The translations under genes were made by a program, and so were the position numbers. DNA of 64,000 bases from Bacteroidales bacterium (GTDB taxonomy: Bacteria > Bacteroidota > Bacteroidia > Bacteroidales > UBA932): contig JAFZRX010000014.1 of NCBI GenBank assembly GCA_017619675.1, positions 1 through 64,000 of the forward strand. Direction: 5' to 3'. Below the pieces are notes generated by a model, which did no database searches, was not told the origin of the DNA, and was given only the letters and a program-made list of their open reading frames with translations. Positions 18,372 to 27,165 of the stretch are shown one piece after another. Numbering within the stretch: the first letter of the stretch is position 1; each line of letters begins with the position of its first letter.

Positions 18372-19901
18372 ATGAAAATCAAGTCTTTATTTATCGCTGC
18401 GCTGTCTCTGGCAATGTCCGTGCAGGCATTCGCGCAGACTTATTGCAACCCTCTCCCCATGCCTATTGGCCAGGGAGGAAACGCCAGCGGTGACGTTACC
18501 GTACTCGAGGACGGAGGCAAGTACTACATGTGCTGCTCCGGAGGCGGTATGTGGGTTTCCGACGACCTTCTTAACTGGGAGTTCCACGCAGTAGAACACA
18601 TCCCGGTTGCACCGGACCTTGTGAAGTATAACGGCAAGTTCTATCTTACCGGAAACACTGACCACGTATATGTGGCAAGCAACCCTCTTGGACCATACGA
18701 GGACCTGGGACTGTTCAAGAACACCGGCCCCGTGGAGGAAGGATGGAACGGCGGATTCGACACCAAGATCTTCATTGACGACGACAACCAGCCCTACCTG
18801 TTCTGGCCCGGCCGCGGAATCAGCGGAATCTATGGAGTGAAACTGGATCCCAAGGACCTCACAAGCTTCATGGGCAAGCCTACACACCTGTTCGGCTTCA
18901 ACCCCATGCACGCCTGGGAGCGCTACGGAGAGATGAACGAGTATCCTTCAGTAGCCTGGATCGAGGGCCCGTGGGTAATCAAGCGCAACGGTATCTACTA
19001 TCTTGAATATTCAGCATCAGGAACCCAGTGGAAGACATATGCGGAGGGTTACTACACCGCAACATCCCCTCTGGGACCTTACACATATGCAGCCAACAAC
19101 CCTCTGCTCCGCAAGACCGAGGGCCTTGTAACCGGTACCGCCCACGGATCCATCGTGAAACTTAAGGGCAAGGACGAGTGGTGGCAGTTCTACACCATAG
19201 TTCTGAGCAATCCTCCGGGAGGCCGCCGCATTGGTATGGACAAGGTGACCTTTGACGAGGACGGTCTCATGTACTGCACAGTTACCGACACTCCTCAACC
19301 CGCTCCGGGAACCGTTGCAAAGACTGACGTTCCCAAGTCCATCCCCGTGACAATCAACAAGATGAATGCGATGAACGCCCTGTCAAAGTTCTCCTCACAG
19401 CAGAACGGATGGCCAGCAGCGTTCGCGGTAGACGACTACAGCGGAACAGTATGGATGCCGGAGGCCGATGACGCCCAGCCTTCAATCACCGTCGAACTTT
19501 CACCCGCAACGCGCTTCGACGTAGTACAGCACTTCACCGTCGACGCCATGAGGGTTATGTTCAGCGGCGGAAGCAGAAGGGGCTTCGGAGGAGGCGGTGC
19601 TACACTTCCCGTTTACAAGTACAAGCTGGAAGTATCCCAGGACGGCGAGAAGTACACTACCGTGCTCGACAAGACCAAGAACACCGTTTCCAAGGATACC
19701 ATCTACGATGAGTTCAAGCCTGTAAACTGCCGTTTTGTAAGGCTTACCATCACGGACTGGCCAAAGAGCGGCCCTCTGGGAGTAATTGACTTCACCGTAT
19801 TCGGATATCCTGAGGGATGGGACGCTCCTGAAGTAGCCACCCCTACCTTCTCCAACCTCCCTATGGACGCGGAGTACCAGGCCGCAAACCGCAGGCAATA
19901 A
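18372..19901 (+). CDS. Secreted GH43 glycoside hydrolase with C-terminal F5/8C-like domain (copy 1)
   Basis: This is a 509-residue protein with a signal peptide (MKIKSLFIAALSLAMSVQAF-A). The five-bladed GH43 propeller shows the likely general base Asp41 in SGDVTVLEDGG, the pKa-modulating Asp130 in GFDTKIFIDDDN and the general acid Glu198 in WIEGPW. A beta-sandwich of discoidin (F5/8 type C) type fills about residues 330-490 and could bind carbohydrate. GH43 enzymes cut arabinose-, xylose- or galactose-containing side chains; which one is not decidable here. It is the first of three tandem paralogues. Confidence 0.88.
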   Translation: MKIKSLFIAALSLAMSVQAFAQTYCNPLPMPIGQGGNASGDVTVLEDGGKYYMCCSGGGMWVSDDLLNWEFHAVEHIPVAPDLVKYNGKFYLTGNTDHVYVASNPLGPYEDLGLFKNTGPVEEGWNGGFDTKIFIDDDNQPYLFWPGRGISGIYGVKLDPKDLTSFMGKPTHLFGFNPMHAWERYGEMNEYPSVAWIEGPWVIKRNGIYYLEYSASGTQWKTYAEGYYTATSPLGPYTYAANNPLLRKTEGLVTGTAHGSIVKLKGKDEWWQFYTIVLSNPPGGRRIGMDKVTFDEDGLMYCTVTDTPQPAPGTVAKTDVPKSIPVTINKMNAMNALSKFSSQQNGWPAAFAVDDYSGTVWMPEADDAQPSITVELSPATRFDVVQHFTVDAMRVMFSGGSRRGFGGGGATLPVYKYKLEVSQDGEKYTTVLDKTKNTVSKDTIYDEFKPVNCRFVRLTITDWPKSGPLGVIDFTVFGYPEGWDAPEVATPTFSNLPMDAEYQAANRRQ

Positions 19902-19911
19902 ACCGTAGGCT

Positions 19912-21408
19912 ATGAAACTCAGATCTATTTTGACAACAGCAGTAGCCCTGGCGCTGGCGTTCCCGCTGTCCGCCCAGAGGTTCTGCAATCCGCTCCCTAT
20001 GGTAATAGGTCAGGGCGGAAACGCCGGCGGTGACGTATCTGTCCTGGAGCACGGCGGAAAGTATTACATGTGCTGCTCAGGCGGCGGAATGTGGGTCTCC
20101 GACGACCTCCTGAACTGGGATTTCCACGCGGTGGAGCATATCCCGGGCGCCCCTGACCTGGCGGAATACAACGGCAAGTTCTACCTTACCGGAAACAGCG
20201 ACCACGTATATGCTGCCAGCGACCCGCTGGGACCGTACGAGGACCTTGGCCTGTTCAAGAACACCGGCCCCGTGGAACTGGGATGGAACGGCGGTTTCGA
20301 CTGCAAGATATTTGTGGACGATGACAACCAGCCCTACCTGTTCTGGCCGGGCCGCGGAATAAGCGGTATCTACGGCGTGAAACTGGATCCCAACGACCTC
20401 ACCACGTTCCAGGGCACTCCCACCCATCTTTTCGGTTTCAACCCCATGCACGCATGGGAGCGCTACGGAGAGATGAACGAGTATCCTTCAGTGGCATGGA
20501 TCGAGGGTCCTTGGGTAATCAAGCGCAACGGAATCTATTACCTTGAGTATTCGGCGTCCGGCACCCAGTGGAGGTCTTATGCGGAGGGTTACTACACCGC
20601 GACATCACCTCTGGGACCATACACATACGCGCCTAACAACCCTCTGCTCCGCAAGACCGAGGGCCTTGTTACCGGTACTGCACACGGCTCCATTGTCAAG
20701 TTGAAGGACAAGGACGAGTGGTATCAGTTCTACACAATAGTTCTGAGCAATCCTCCAGGAGGCCGCCGCATTGGTATGGATAAGGTGACCTTTGACGATG
20801 ACGGACTCATGTACTGCACCGTAACGGAATCTCCGCAGCCGGCTCCCGGAAGGGCCGCCGGAGCGCGCGTTTCCATTCCGGTTTCCATCAACAAGATGGT
20901 CGGAGGCGACACGCAGTCCACATTCTCTTCCGCAAAGGACGGCTATCCCGCCGCTTACGCCGTTGACAACTACAGCGGAACCGTATGGATGCCGGCGGAC
21001 GACGACAAGACTCCTTCTTTCATCCTTGACCTTGGCCCCGCCACCCCTTATGACCAGGTGCAGCATTTCACCATCGATGCCATGAGGGTAATGTTCAGCG
21101 GACCGGCCAGGAGGGGATTCGGAAGCCCTGCAGTCATCCCTGTATATAAGTTTAAACTGGAGGTTTCAAGTGACGGAAAGAAATTCGTGACCGTGCTGGA
21201 CAAGACAAAGAACACCGTTGCAAAGGATGTGGTCTATGACGAGTTCGCCGCCATCAACTGCCGTTTCGTGCGCTTCACCGTTACGGACTGGCCAAAGGAG
21301 GCCCCTCTTGGAGTTATTGACTTCACCGTATTCGGTTATCCGGAGGGAACGGAACTGCCGCAGTACGCTACTCCTACATTCCCGTTCCTGGAGTACCAGG
21401 GTAAATAA
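19912..21408 (+). CDS. Secreted GH43 glycoside hydrolase with C-terminal F5/8C-like domain (copy 2)
   Basis: The 498-residue paralogue starts 10 bases after copy 1. The signal peptide is MKLRSILTTAVALALAFPLS-AQ. The same catalytic motifs are present: GGDVSVLEHGG (base), GFDCKIFVDDDN and WIEGPWVIKRNG (acid). The C-terminal beta-sandwich ends in IDFTVFGYPEG as in the other copies. Copies 1 and 2 are very close over the catalytic domain and differ most in the linker around residues 320-345, which suggests a fairly recent duplication. Confidence 0.88.
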   Translation: MKLRSILTTAVALALAFPLSAQRFCNPLPMVIGQGGNAGGDVSVLEHGGKYYMCCSGGGMWVSDDLLNWDFHAVEHIPGAPDLAEYNGKFYLTGNSDHVYAASDPLGPYEDLGLFKNTGPVELGWNGGFDCKIFVDDDNQPYLFWPGRGISGIYGVKLDPNDLTTFQGTPTHLFGFNPMHAWERYGEMNEYPSVAWIEGPWVIKRNGIYYLEYSASGTQWRSYAEGYYTATSPLGPYTYAPNNPLLRKTEGLVTGTAHGSIVKLKDKDEWYQFYTIVLSNPPGGRRIGMDKVTFDDDGLMYCTVTESPQPAPGRAAGARVSIPVSINKMVGGDTQSTFSSAKDGYPAAYAVDNYSGTVWMPADDDKTPSFILDLGPATPYDQVQHFTIDAMRVMFSGPARRGFGSPAVIPVYKFKLEVSSDGKKFVTVLDKTKNTVAKDVVYDEFAAINCRFVRFTVTDWPKEAPLGVIDFTVFGYPEGTELPQYATPTFPFLEYQGK

Positions 21409-21426
21409 TAGTAACAGCCTTATACT

Positions 21427-22977
21427 ATGAAATTCAGACGTTTGGCAATTATAGCGCTGTCTCTGGCAGGGTGCATTGCAGCCTCCGCCCAGAGATACTG
21501 CAACCCGCTTCCAATGGTAATTGGAAACGGGGGCAACGCCGGCGGAGACTGCTCCGTCTTCGAGGACGGCGGCAAGTGGTACATGGCCTGTACCGGCGGC
21601 GGAATATGGGTTTCCCAGGACTTCCTGAACTGGGAGTTCCATGAGGTTGAGGTAGAAGGAGGCATTCCGGTGGCCCCGGACATCGCCAAGTTCAACGGCA
21701 AGTACTATATGACTGGCAACACGGAGCACGTCCGCGTTGCGGACAGCCCCCTCGGCCCTTACAAGGACATAGGCGCGTTCCACAACACCGGCACCGTGGC
21801 CGACGGATGGAACAGGGGATTCGACTGCAAGATCTACGTTGACGACGACAACCAGCCATACCTTTTCTGGCCCGGCTACGGCATCAGCGGAATCTTTGGA
21901 GTAAGGCTTGACCCCAATGACCTTACCCGCTTTGCGGAGAAGCCCACCCACCTGTTCAGTTTCAACCCCATGCACACCTGGGAGCACTATGGCGACGCCA
22001 ACGAGTACTCCAACGTGGGCTGGATAGAGGGCCCCTGGATCATCAAGCGTAACGGAATCTACTACCTTGAGTATTCCGCTTCCGGAACCCAGTGGAAGTC
22101 CTACGCACAGGGTTACTACACGGCCCCGACCCCGCTCGGCCCGTATACATACGCCCCTAACAATCCTCTTACCCGCCACACTGAGGGCCTGGTGACCGGT
22201 ACCGGCCACGGCTCCATCGTGAAGGGTCCTGACGGAGAGTGGTGGCAGTTCTATACCATAGTGTTCTCCACTCCTACCGGAGGACGCCGCATAGGCATGG
22301 ACCGCATCGTCTTTGATGATGAGGGCTACATGAGCTGCAAGATCACCGATACCCCGCAGCCGGCGCCGCTCGCTCCCGCCCGCAAGGACAGGCGCGCTTC
22401 CATCCCCGTGACCATCAACAAGATGGCGGACATCGCGGCGCTCAAGGACTTCTCTTCCGAGAGGGAAGGCTTCTATGCCTCTTACGGCATAGACAATTAC
22501 AGCGGCACCATCTGGCGACCGCAGCCGGATGACGCCCAGCCGTATATGACGCTGGACCTTTCTCCGGCCACCCGCTTCGATGTTGTGGAGCACTTCAGCA
22601 TTGACGGCCTGCGTATCCTCTTCAGTTCGTCCAGGAGGGCTCCGGGCGCTCCTGCGGAGGCTTCGCTTCCTGTCTTCAAGTACAAGCTGGAGGCTTCTCA
22701 GGACGGAAAGACCTTCTTCACAGTCCTTGACAAGACCGGCAACACGGTTCCCAAGGACACCATCTATGACGATTTCGCCCCGGTCAACTGCCGCTTCGTG
22801 CGCCTGACCATCACGGACTGGCCAAAGAGCAGCCCGCTGGGAATCATAGACTTCACAGTATTCGGATATCCTGACGGATGGGACGGCCCGGAGGTCGCTT
22901 CGCCGGCCTTCGCTAACTCCAACCTCCCCACGGACCACGAGTACCAGGCCGCCACCGGCGGCAACGCCGCCTGGTAA
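21427..22977 (+). CDS. Secreted GH43 glycoside hydrolase with C-terminal F5/8C-like domain (copy 3)
   Basis: This 516-residue paralogue starts 18 bases after copy 2. The signal peptide is MKFRRLAIIALSLAGCIAAS-AQ. Catalytic motifs are GGDCSVFEDGG, GFDCKIYVDDDN and WIEGPWIIKRNG. It is the most divergent of the three: VSQDFLNWEFHEVEVEGG has a small insertion after the first blade, and the residues around the active-site rim differ (IWVSQ for MWVSD, FSFNPMHTWEHYGD for FGFNPMHAWERYGE). A different side-chain preference is plausible. Confidence 0.88.
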   Translation: MKFRRLAIIALSLAGCIAASAQRYCNPLPMVIGNGGNAGGDCSVFEDGGKWYMACTGGGIWVSQDFLNWEFHEVEVEGGIPVAPDIAKFNGKYYMTGNTEHVRVADSPLGPYKDIGAFHNTGTVADGWNRGFDCKIYVDDDNQPYLFWPGYGISGIFGVRLDPNDLTRFAEKPTHLFSFNPMHTWEHYGDANEYSNVGWIEGPWIIKRNGIYYLEYSASGTQWKSYAQGYYTAPTPLGPYTYAPNNPLTRHTEGLVTGTGHGSIVKGPDGEWWQFYTIVFSTPTGGRRIGMDRIVFDDEGYMSCKITDTPQPAPLAPARKDRRASIPVTINKMADIAALKDFSSEREGFYASYGIDNYSGTIWRPQPDDAQPYMTLDLSPATRFDVVEHFSIDGLRILFSSSRRAPGAPAEASLPVFKYKLEASQDGKTFFTVLDKTGNTVPKDTIYDDFAPVNCRFVRLTITDWPKSSPLGIIDFTVFGYPDGWDGPEVASPAFANSNLPTDHEYQAATGGNAAW

Positions 22978-23395
22978 TACCAGGACGGTCGACGAACAGT
23001 CAGTGAGGTATCGTCTTTTCCACACGCTTCGGCGGGGGTTACCTCCGCCCTCCGCTTTACCGGTTACCTGCTCCCAACGGTCCTCTAAAACGGACGTCAG
23101 GAGCGTTTTACCCCCTTTTTTGCTCCCAACGGCATTCATTTCCGGACGCTAGGAGCACTGGAGACCATTTCCCATACAAGGTATGATTTCTGCGGTGAGG
23201 CGTGGAGGTAAAGTACTGAAAATCAGATAGTTGCCACCACGTGGCCGGTGAGCCGGTCGAACCGGCTGTAGGGGGTTCGGGAGGAAGGTGGGGAAGGGGA
23301 GGGGTTTTGAATGTCGGGAAAAAGATGTATATTGCAGGATGTATACGATGTGTACTATAACCATAATTGCAGTACAATTCTAATAGAGTTCCGAT
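22978..23395. other. 418-bp gene-free gap with several hairpins
   Basis: No convincing gene is seen. The gap holds a strong hairpin at 23031-23049 (stem GGCGGGGG with CCTCCGCC, loop TTA), two 35-base imperfect palindromes at 23070-23104 and 23122-23156, an imperfect inverted pair at about 23039-23056 and 23192-23211, and a 7-bp hairpin AGCCGGT/ACCGGCT at 23251-23267. The last 100 bases are AT-richer and should hold the promoter of the GH97 gene, but no clean TAnnTTTG box was found. Confidence 0.7.
23070..23156. repeat. Two tandem 35-base imperfect palindromes, period 52
   Basis: Copies at 23070-23104 and 23122-23156 share their outer bases (GCTCCCAACGG at the left, CGGACG and AGGAGC at the right) but differ in the ten central bases. 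Each folds as GCTCC/GGAGC, a 2x2 mismatch, then ACG, then a bulged G. Conserved ends with a free centre suggest selection on structure. Confidence 0.7.
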
Positions 23396-25354
23396 ATGCG
23401 TAAGATTTTGATGGCCGCGGTGGTTGCGGCGGCGGCATTGGTGTGCGCGAATGCGCAGACAAGCGTGAGCGGTCCCGATGGGAAGCTCAAGGTGAGCGTG
23501 AGCGCGGACGCACGCTATAGTGTGGAGTATGACGGTGTACAGGTGCTGGAGCCGTCGGCCTTGGGCTTCAAGGCAAACATCGGTGATTTTTCCGCGCTGA
23601 AGTTCGTGAAAGACACGGCGTATACCGTGGAGCAGACCTACAAGGTGCCCACAATCAAGGCGTCGGAGGTCAACTACAAGGCCAACGTGGCCGTGGTCAC
23701 GTTCCAGAACGAAGCAGCCCTCAGCGTTGACGTGGAGTTCCGGGTCAGCGACAATGACATCGCCTTCAGGTATGTCGTTCCGCGCCCCAGGACGCGCGGT
23801 TACGCTCCGGGTGGAATACGCATATCCGAGGAGGTTTCGGCTTTCAAACTGCCGGCGGGAACGGTATCGTTCCTGACTCCGCAGAGCGACGCCATGATAG
23901 GCTTCGCCCGCACTAAGCCAAGTTATGAGGAATTCTATTATCTGGAGAAGCCCCTGGAGGAGAAGTCGGAGTACGGTCACGGATATACGTTCCCGTGCCT
24001 GTTCAAGACGGCGCAGGGAGCGTGGGTGCTGATCAGCGAGACCGGCGTCGACAGCCGGTATTGCGGAAGCCACCTGAGCGACTGGGATCCCGTGAAGGGA
24101 TACACCGTCGCATTCCCGCTGCCGGAGGAGAACAACGGCGAGGGCGATGCCGGAGCCGCATTCTCCATACCGGGAGCGACCCCGTGGAGGACCATCACGG
24201 TGGGCAAGGACCTGGCTCCTATTACTGAAACCACTGTTGCGTGGGACGTGGTGGAGCCTCTGTACGAGCCTTCCATCGACTATAAGTACGGACGCAGTTC
24301 CTGGAGCTGGATCCTCTGGCAGGACGCCAGCATCAACTGGGATGACCTGGTCGCATACATTGACCTTTCCGCCGCAATGGGTTGGGAGTACACCTTGGTG
24401 GACGCATACTGGGACAGGAACCTCGGTTACGACAAGATGGAGGAACTGATCCGCTACGCCAACAGCAAGAATGTGGACGTTTTCCTGTGGTACAGTTCCA
24501 GCGGATGGTGGAACGACATCCCGCAGAGCCCCAAGGACAACCTGACCACAGCCCCAAGCCGCAAGAAGGAGATGGCGTGGATGAAGAAGGCCGGCGTTAA
24601 GGGCATCAAGGTTGACTTCTTTGGCGGTGACAAGCAGCAGACACTTCGCTATTATGAGGATATCCTGAGCGATGCCAACGACTATGGCCTGATGTGCATC
24701 TTCCACGGCGCGACCCTGCCGCGCGGATGGGAGAGGATGTATCCCAACTTTGTGGGAAGCGAGGCCGTGAGGGCTTCGGAAAACATGGTCTTCAACCAGA
24801 GCGACTGTGACCTGGAGCCGGAGTTCGCATGCCTGCATCCTTTCATCCGCAATACGGTGGCTTCAATGGAGTTCGGAGGATCGTTCCTTCAGAGGCGCCT
24901 CAGCCGCAACCCGCAGAGGGGCTCCCGCAGGGTTACAACCGACGTGTTCCAGCTGGGCCTCGCCGTAGTATACCAGAATCCTATACAGAACTTTGCGCTG
25001 GCGCCTACCAACCTTACGGACGGCACGTCAGACATTTGCCTTGACTTCATGCGCGAGGTTCCCACCACCTGGGATGAGACCCGCCTGATTGACGGCTATC
25101 CGGGCAAATATGTAACCATGGCCCGCCGTCACGGCAACACCTGGTACATAGTTTCCCTGAACGGAACATTGGAGAAGCCCGTGAAACTGGACCTGAACGC
25201 CATCTGCAAGAAACTGGGAGTGGATCCGGGCGTATCCAGCGCCAAGGTCTACAGCGGAGGAAACGATGCCGCCGTCAGCACAAAAATCCCGGCCAAGGCC
25301 GTCGATGTTGCTCAAACTGATGCCGTGGTAGCAATAATCACTCCCTGGAGGTAG
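23396..25354 (+). CDS. Secreted GH97 glycoside hydrolase, probably of the retaining (alpha-galactosidase-like) type
   Basis: The 652-residue protein has a signal peptide (MRKILMAAVVAAAALVCANA-Q), an N-terminal beta-sandwich, a TIM barrel (from about residue 290, SWSWILWQDASINWDD) and a C-terminal sandwich, the GH97 layout. SusB-type inverting alpha-glucosidases have no aspartate at barrel strand 4, whereas retaining members have one as nucleophile. Here Asp407 lies in GIKVDFFGGD, so a retaining mechanism is inferred. It follows the GH43 trio after a 418-base gap. Exact substrate unknown. Confidence 0.88.
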   Translation: MRKILMAAVVAAAALVCANAQTSVSGPDGKLKVSVSADARYSVEYDGVQVLEPSALGFKANIGDFSALKFVKDTAYTVEQTYKVPTIKASEVNYKANVAVVTFQNEAALSVDVEFRVSDNDIAFRYVVPRPRTRGYAPGGIRISEEVSAFKLPAGTVSFLTPQSDAMIGFARTKPSYEEFYYLEKPLEEKSEYGHGYTFPCLFKTAQGAWVLISETGVDSRYCGSHLSDWDPVKGYTVAFPLPEENNGEGDAGAAFSIPGATPWRTITVGKDLAPITETTVAWDVVEPLYEPSIDYKYGRSSWSWILWQDASINWDDLVAYIDLSAAMGWEYTLVDAYWDRNLGYDKMEELIRYANSKNVDVFLWYSSSGWWNDIPQSPKDNLTTAPSRKKEMAWMKKAGVKGIKVDFFGGDKQQTLRYYEDILSDANDYGLMCIFHGATLPRGWERMYPNFVGSEAVRASENMVFNQSDCDLEPEFACLHPFIRNTVASMEFGGSFLQRRLSRNPQRGSRRVTTDVFQLGLAVVYQNPIQNFALAPTNLTDGTSDICLDFMREVPTTWDETRLIDGYPGKYVTMARRHGNTWYIVSLNGTLEKPVKLDLNAICKKLGVDPGVSSAKVYSGGNDAAVSTKIPAKAVDVAQTDAVVAIITPWR

Positions 25355-25355
25355 T

Positions 25356-26147
25356 TCAATAGGAGACTCCGGAGAGAAATAGGGCGTAGCCGGGGACGGA
25401 TTCCCCGGCGTCGCCGCGCGACGGGCCGTCAGCAGGCGCGTCAAATGGAGGCAGGATCAGTTTTGCAAACTGGTCCTGCGTCATTTTTCCGCGGCCGACG
25501 TCGATGAGCGAGCCAACGACGGCGCGCACCATGTTGCGGAGGAACCTGTCGGCGCATATCCTGAAGTAGAGATAGTCTCCCTCGGAGGCGGGGAAGTCCA
25601 TTACGGAGGAGTGCACCGGGGTGTAGGAATGCCAGGCGGCTTCGGTCACAGTGCAGATGGAAGTCTTCACGTCAGTGCCGGTTTTCTGGAAGCAGCGGAA
25701 GTCGTGCGTGCCAAGCAGCAGGGAGGCCGCTTCCTGCATGGCCTCAAGGTCCAGGGAATAAGTGCACTGGTATGAATAATGTCCGGCAAAAGGGTCTTTT
25801 CTACGATGCAAAAAATATGTATATTTGCGTTCTGTAGCGTCAAATCTGGAGTGGAATTCCGCAGGGGCTGCGGACACCCTCAGAACCACTATGGAAGGGG
25901 GTAGGATGGCATTTAATTTGTAGCCTAAAGCCTCCGTATCCAGGCCCTCCTGGGCGTCAAAATGGGCCACGTAGCCTATGGCGTTCACGGCGGTGTCAGT
26001 CCTTCCCGCTCCGGTAACGCTCACTGGAGTGCGGAGAAGTTTTCCAAGGGCATCCTCCAGGGTGCTCTGGACGGTGGGGACCCCCGGCTGGGTCTGCCAG
26101 CCGAATAAGGACGAACCGTCATAGCAAAGGGTTATGGAATAACGCAT
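25356..26147 (-). CDS. truA: tRNA pseudouridine synthase A
   Basis: TruA makes pseudouridine at positions 38-40 of the tRNA anticodon arm. The 263-residue protein has YDGSSLFGWQTQPGVPTVQ near the start and the catalytic Asp in TGAGRTDTAVNAIGYVAHF (about residue 51). Conserved RKYTYFLHR, DFRCFQKTG and FLRNMVRAVVGSLIDVGRGK follow. The family's usual GVHA after the catalytic Asp is AVNA here, common in Bacteroidetes. The gene converges with GH97 with a single base between stops. Confidence 0.95.
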   Translation of the reverse strand: MRYSITLCYDGSSLFGWQTQPGVPTVQSTLEDALGKLLRTPVSVTGAGRTDTAVNAIGYVAHFDAQEGLDTEALGYKLNAILPPSIVVLRVSAAPAEFHSRFDATERKYTYFLHRRKDPFAGHYSYQCTYSLDLEAMQEAASLLLGTHDFRCFQKTGTDVKTSICTVTEAAWHSYTPVHSSVMDFPASEGDYLYFRICADRFLRNMVRAVVGSLIDVGRGKMTQDQFAKLILPPFDAPADGPSRGDAGESVPGYALFLSGVSY

Positions 26148-26154
26148 ACGAATG

Positions 26155-26162
26155 CAAAATTA
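26155..26162 (-). promoter_or_regulatory. Candidate truA promoter, -7 element
   Basis: The minus strand reads TAATTTTG, matching TAnnTTTG, eight bases before the truA ATG, so the leader would be almost absent. The -33 half is not clear. Confidence 0.45.
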
Positions 26163-26172
26163 TTAAAATATA

Positions 26173-27165
26173 ATGGAAAATATCAACATCCAAGAACTCA
26201 ACGAACGCATTCAGAGGGAGAGCGCATTTGTGGACCTTCTCACAATGCAGATGGGAAAGGTGATAGTGGGACAGAAACATCTGGTAGAGAACCTTCTGAT
26301 TGGCCTCCTGGCCAACGGACACATTCTTCTGGAGGGCGTTCCAGGCTTGGCAAAGACCTTGGCGATCAATACGTTGTCCCAGGCCGTGAACGCCAAGTTC
26401 AGCCGAATCCAGTTTACCCCTGACCTTTTGCCTGCAGACCTCCTGGGAACCCTGATCTACTCCCAGAAGAAGGAACTGTTCGAGGTGCACAAGGGCCCCA
26501 TCTTCGCCAACTTCGTCCTCGCGGACGAAATCAACCGTTCCCCTGCAAAGGTGCAGTCAGCGCTGCTGGAGGCCATGCAGGAGCGCCAGGTGACCCTGGG
26601 AGACCAGACCTACAAGCTCCCTGAACCATTCCTTGTAATGGCAACCCAGAACCCTATCGAGCAAGAAGGAACCTATCCTCTTCCGGAGGCCCAGGTTGAC
26701 CGTTTCATGCTCAAGGTGGTTGTGGACTATCCAAAGAAGGAGGAGGAGAGGCTGATCGTGAGGATGAACAACTCCGGCGTGTTCCCCAAGGCGGAGCCCG
26801 TGATAAGCCCGGAGGACATTGTCCGCGCCCGCGAAGTGGTCCGCGACGTATACATGGATGAGAAGATCGAGCGCTATATAGTGGATATCGTTTACGCTAC
26901 GCGTACCCCTGAGGAGTACAGCCTCAAGAACTTGAAGGGCCTCATTTCCTTCGGCGCATCGCCTCGTGCCAGCATCTCGCTGAGCATGGCGGCAAAGGCG
27001 TACGCCTTCATCAAGAGGCGCGGCTACGTTATCCCTGAGGACGTCAGGGCCGTCTGCAACGAGGTCCTCCGCCACCGTATCGGCCTCAGCTATGAGGCGG
27101 AGGCGGAAAACGTCAAGTCAGAAGACATCATCGAGCAAGTTATCAATGCAGTTATCGTCCCATAG
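26173..27165 (+). CDS. MoxR-family AAA+ ATPase
   Basis: MoxR ATPases act as chaperones that assemble or insert partners with von Willebrand A domains. The 330-residue protein has Walker A (GVPGLAKT, about residue 58), Walker B and sensor segments (FVLADEINRSPAKVQSALLEAMQERQV, then ATQNPIEQEGTYPLPEAQVDRF) and the MoxR lid region (SFGASPRASISL). It heads the seven-gene Bat operon, and the DUF58 and BatA/BatB proteins downstream are its likely clients. Confidence 0.93.
   Translation: MENINIQELNERIQRESAFVDLLTMQMGKVIVGQKHLVENLLIGLLANGHILLEGVPGLAKTLAINTLSQAVNAKFSRIQFTPDLLPADLLGTLIYSQKKELFEVHKGPIFANFVLADEINRSPAKVQSALLEAMQERQVTLGDQTYKLPEPFLVMATQNPIEQEGTYPLPEAQVDRFMLKVVVDYPKKEEERLIVRMNNSGVFPKAEPVISPEDIVRAREVVRDVYMDEKIERYIVDIVYATRTPEEYSLKNLKGLISFGASPRASISLSMAAKAYAFIKRRGYVIPEDVRAVCNEVLRHRIGLSYEAEAENVKSEDIIEQVINAVIVP

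Noticed and set aside
21166..23139. Long open frame (657 codons) on the minus strand opposite the GH43 genes
   Set aside because: It lies wholly antisense to two genes with clear signal peptides, catalytic motifs and normal ends. Its product has no recognisable domain. Long antisense frames are expected at this base composition.
23070..23156. The paired palindromes as integron attC sites
   Set aside because: The fold is reminiscent (bulged base, mismatched spacer), and CCCAAC resembles part of the left core, but the required RYYYAAC and GTTRRRY core pair is not present and there is no integrase in the window.
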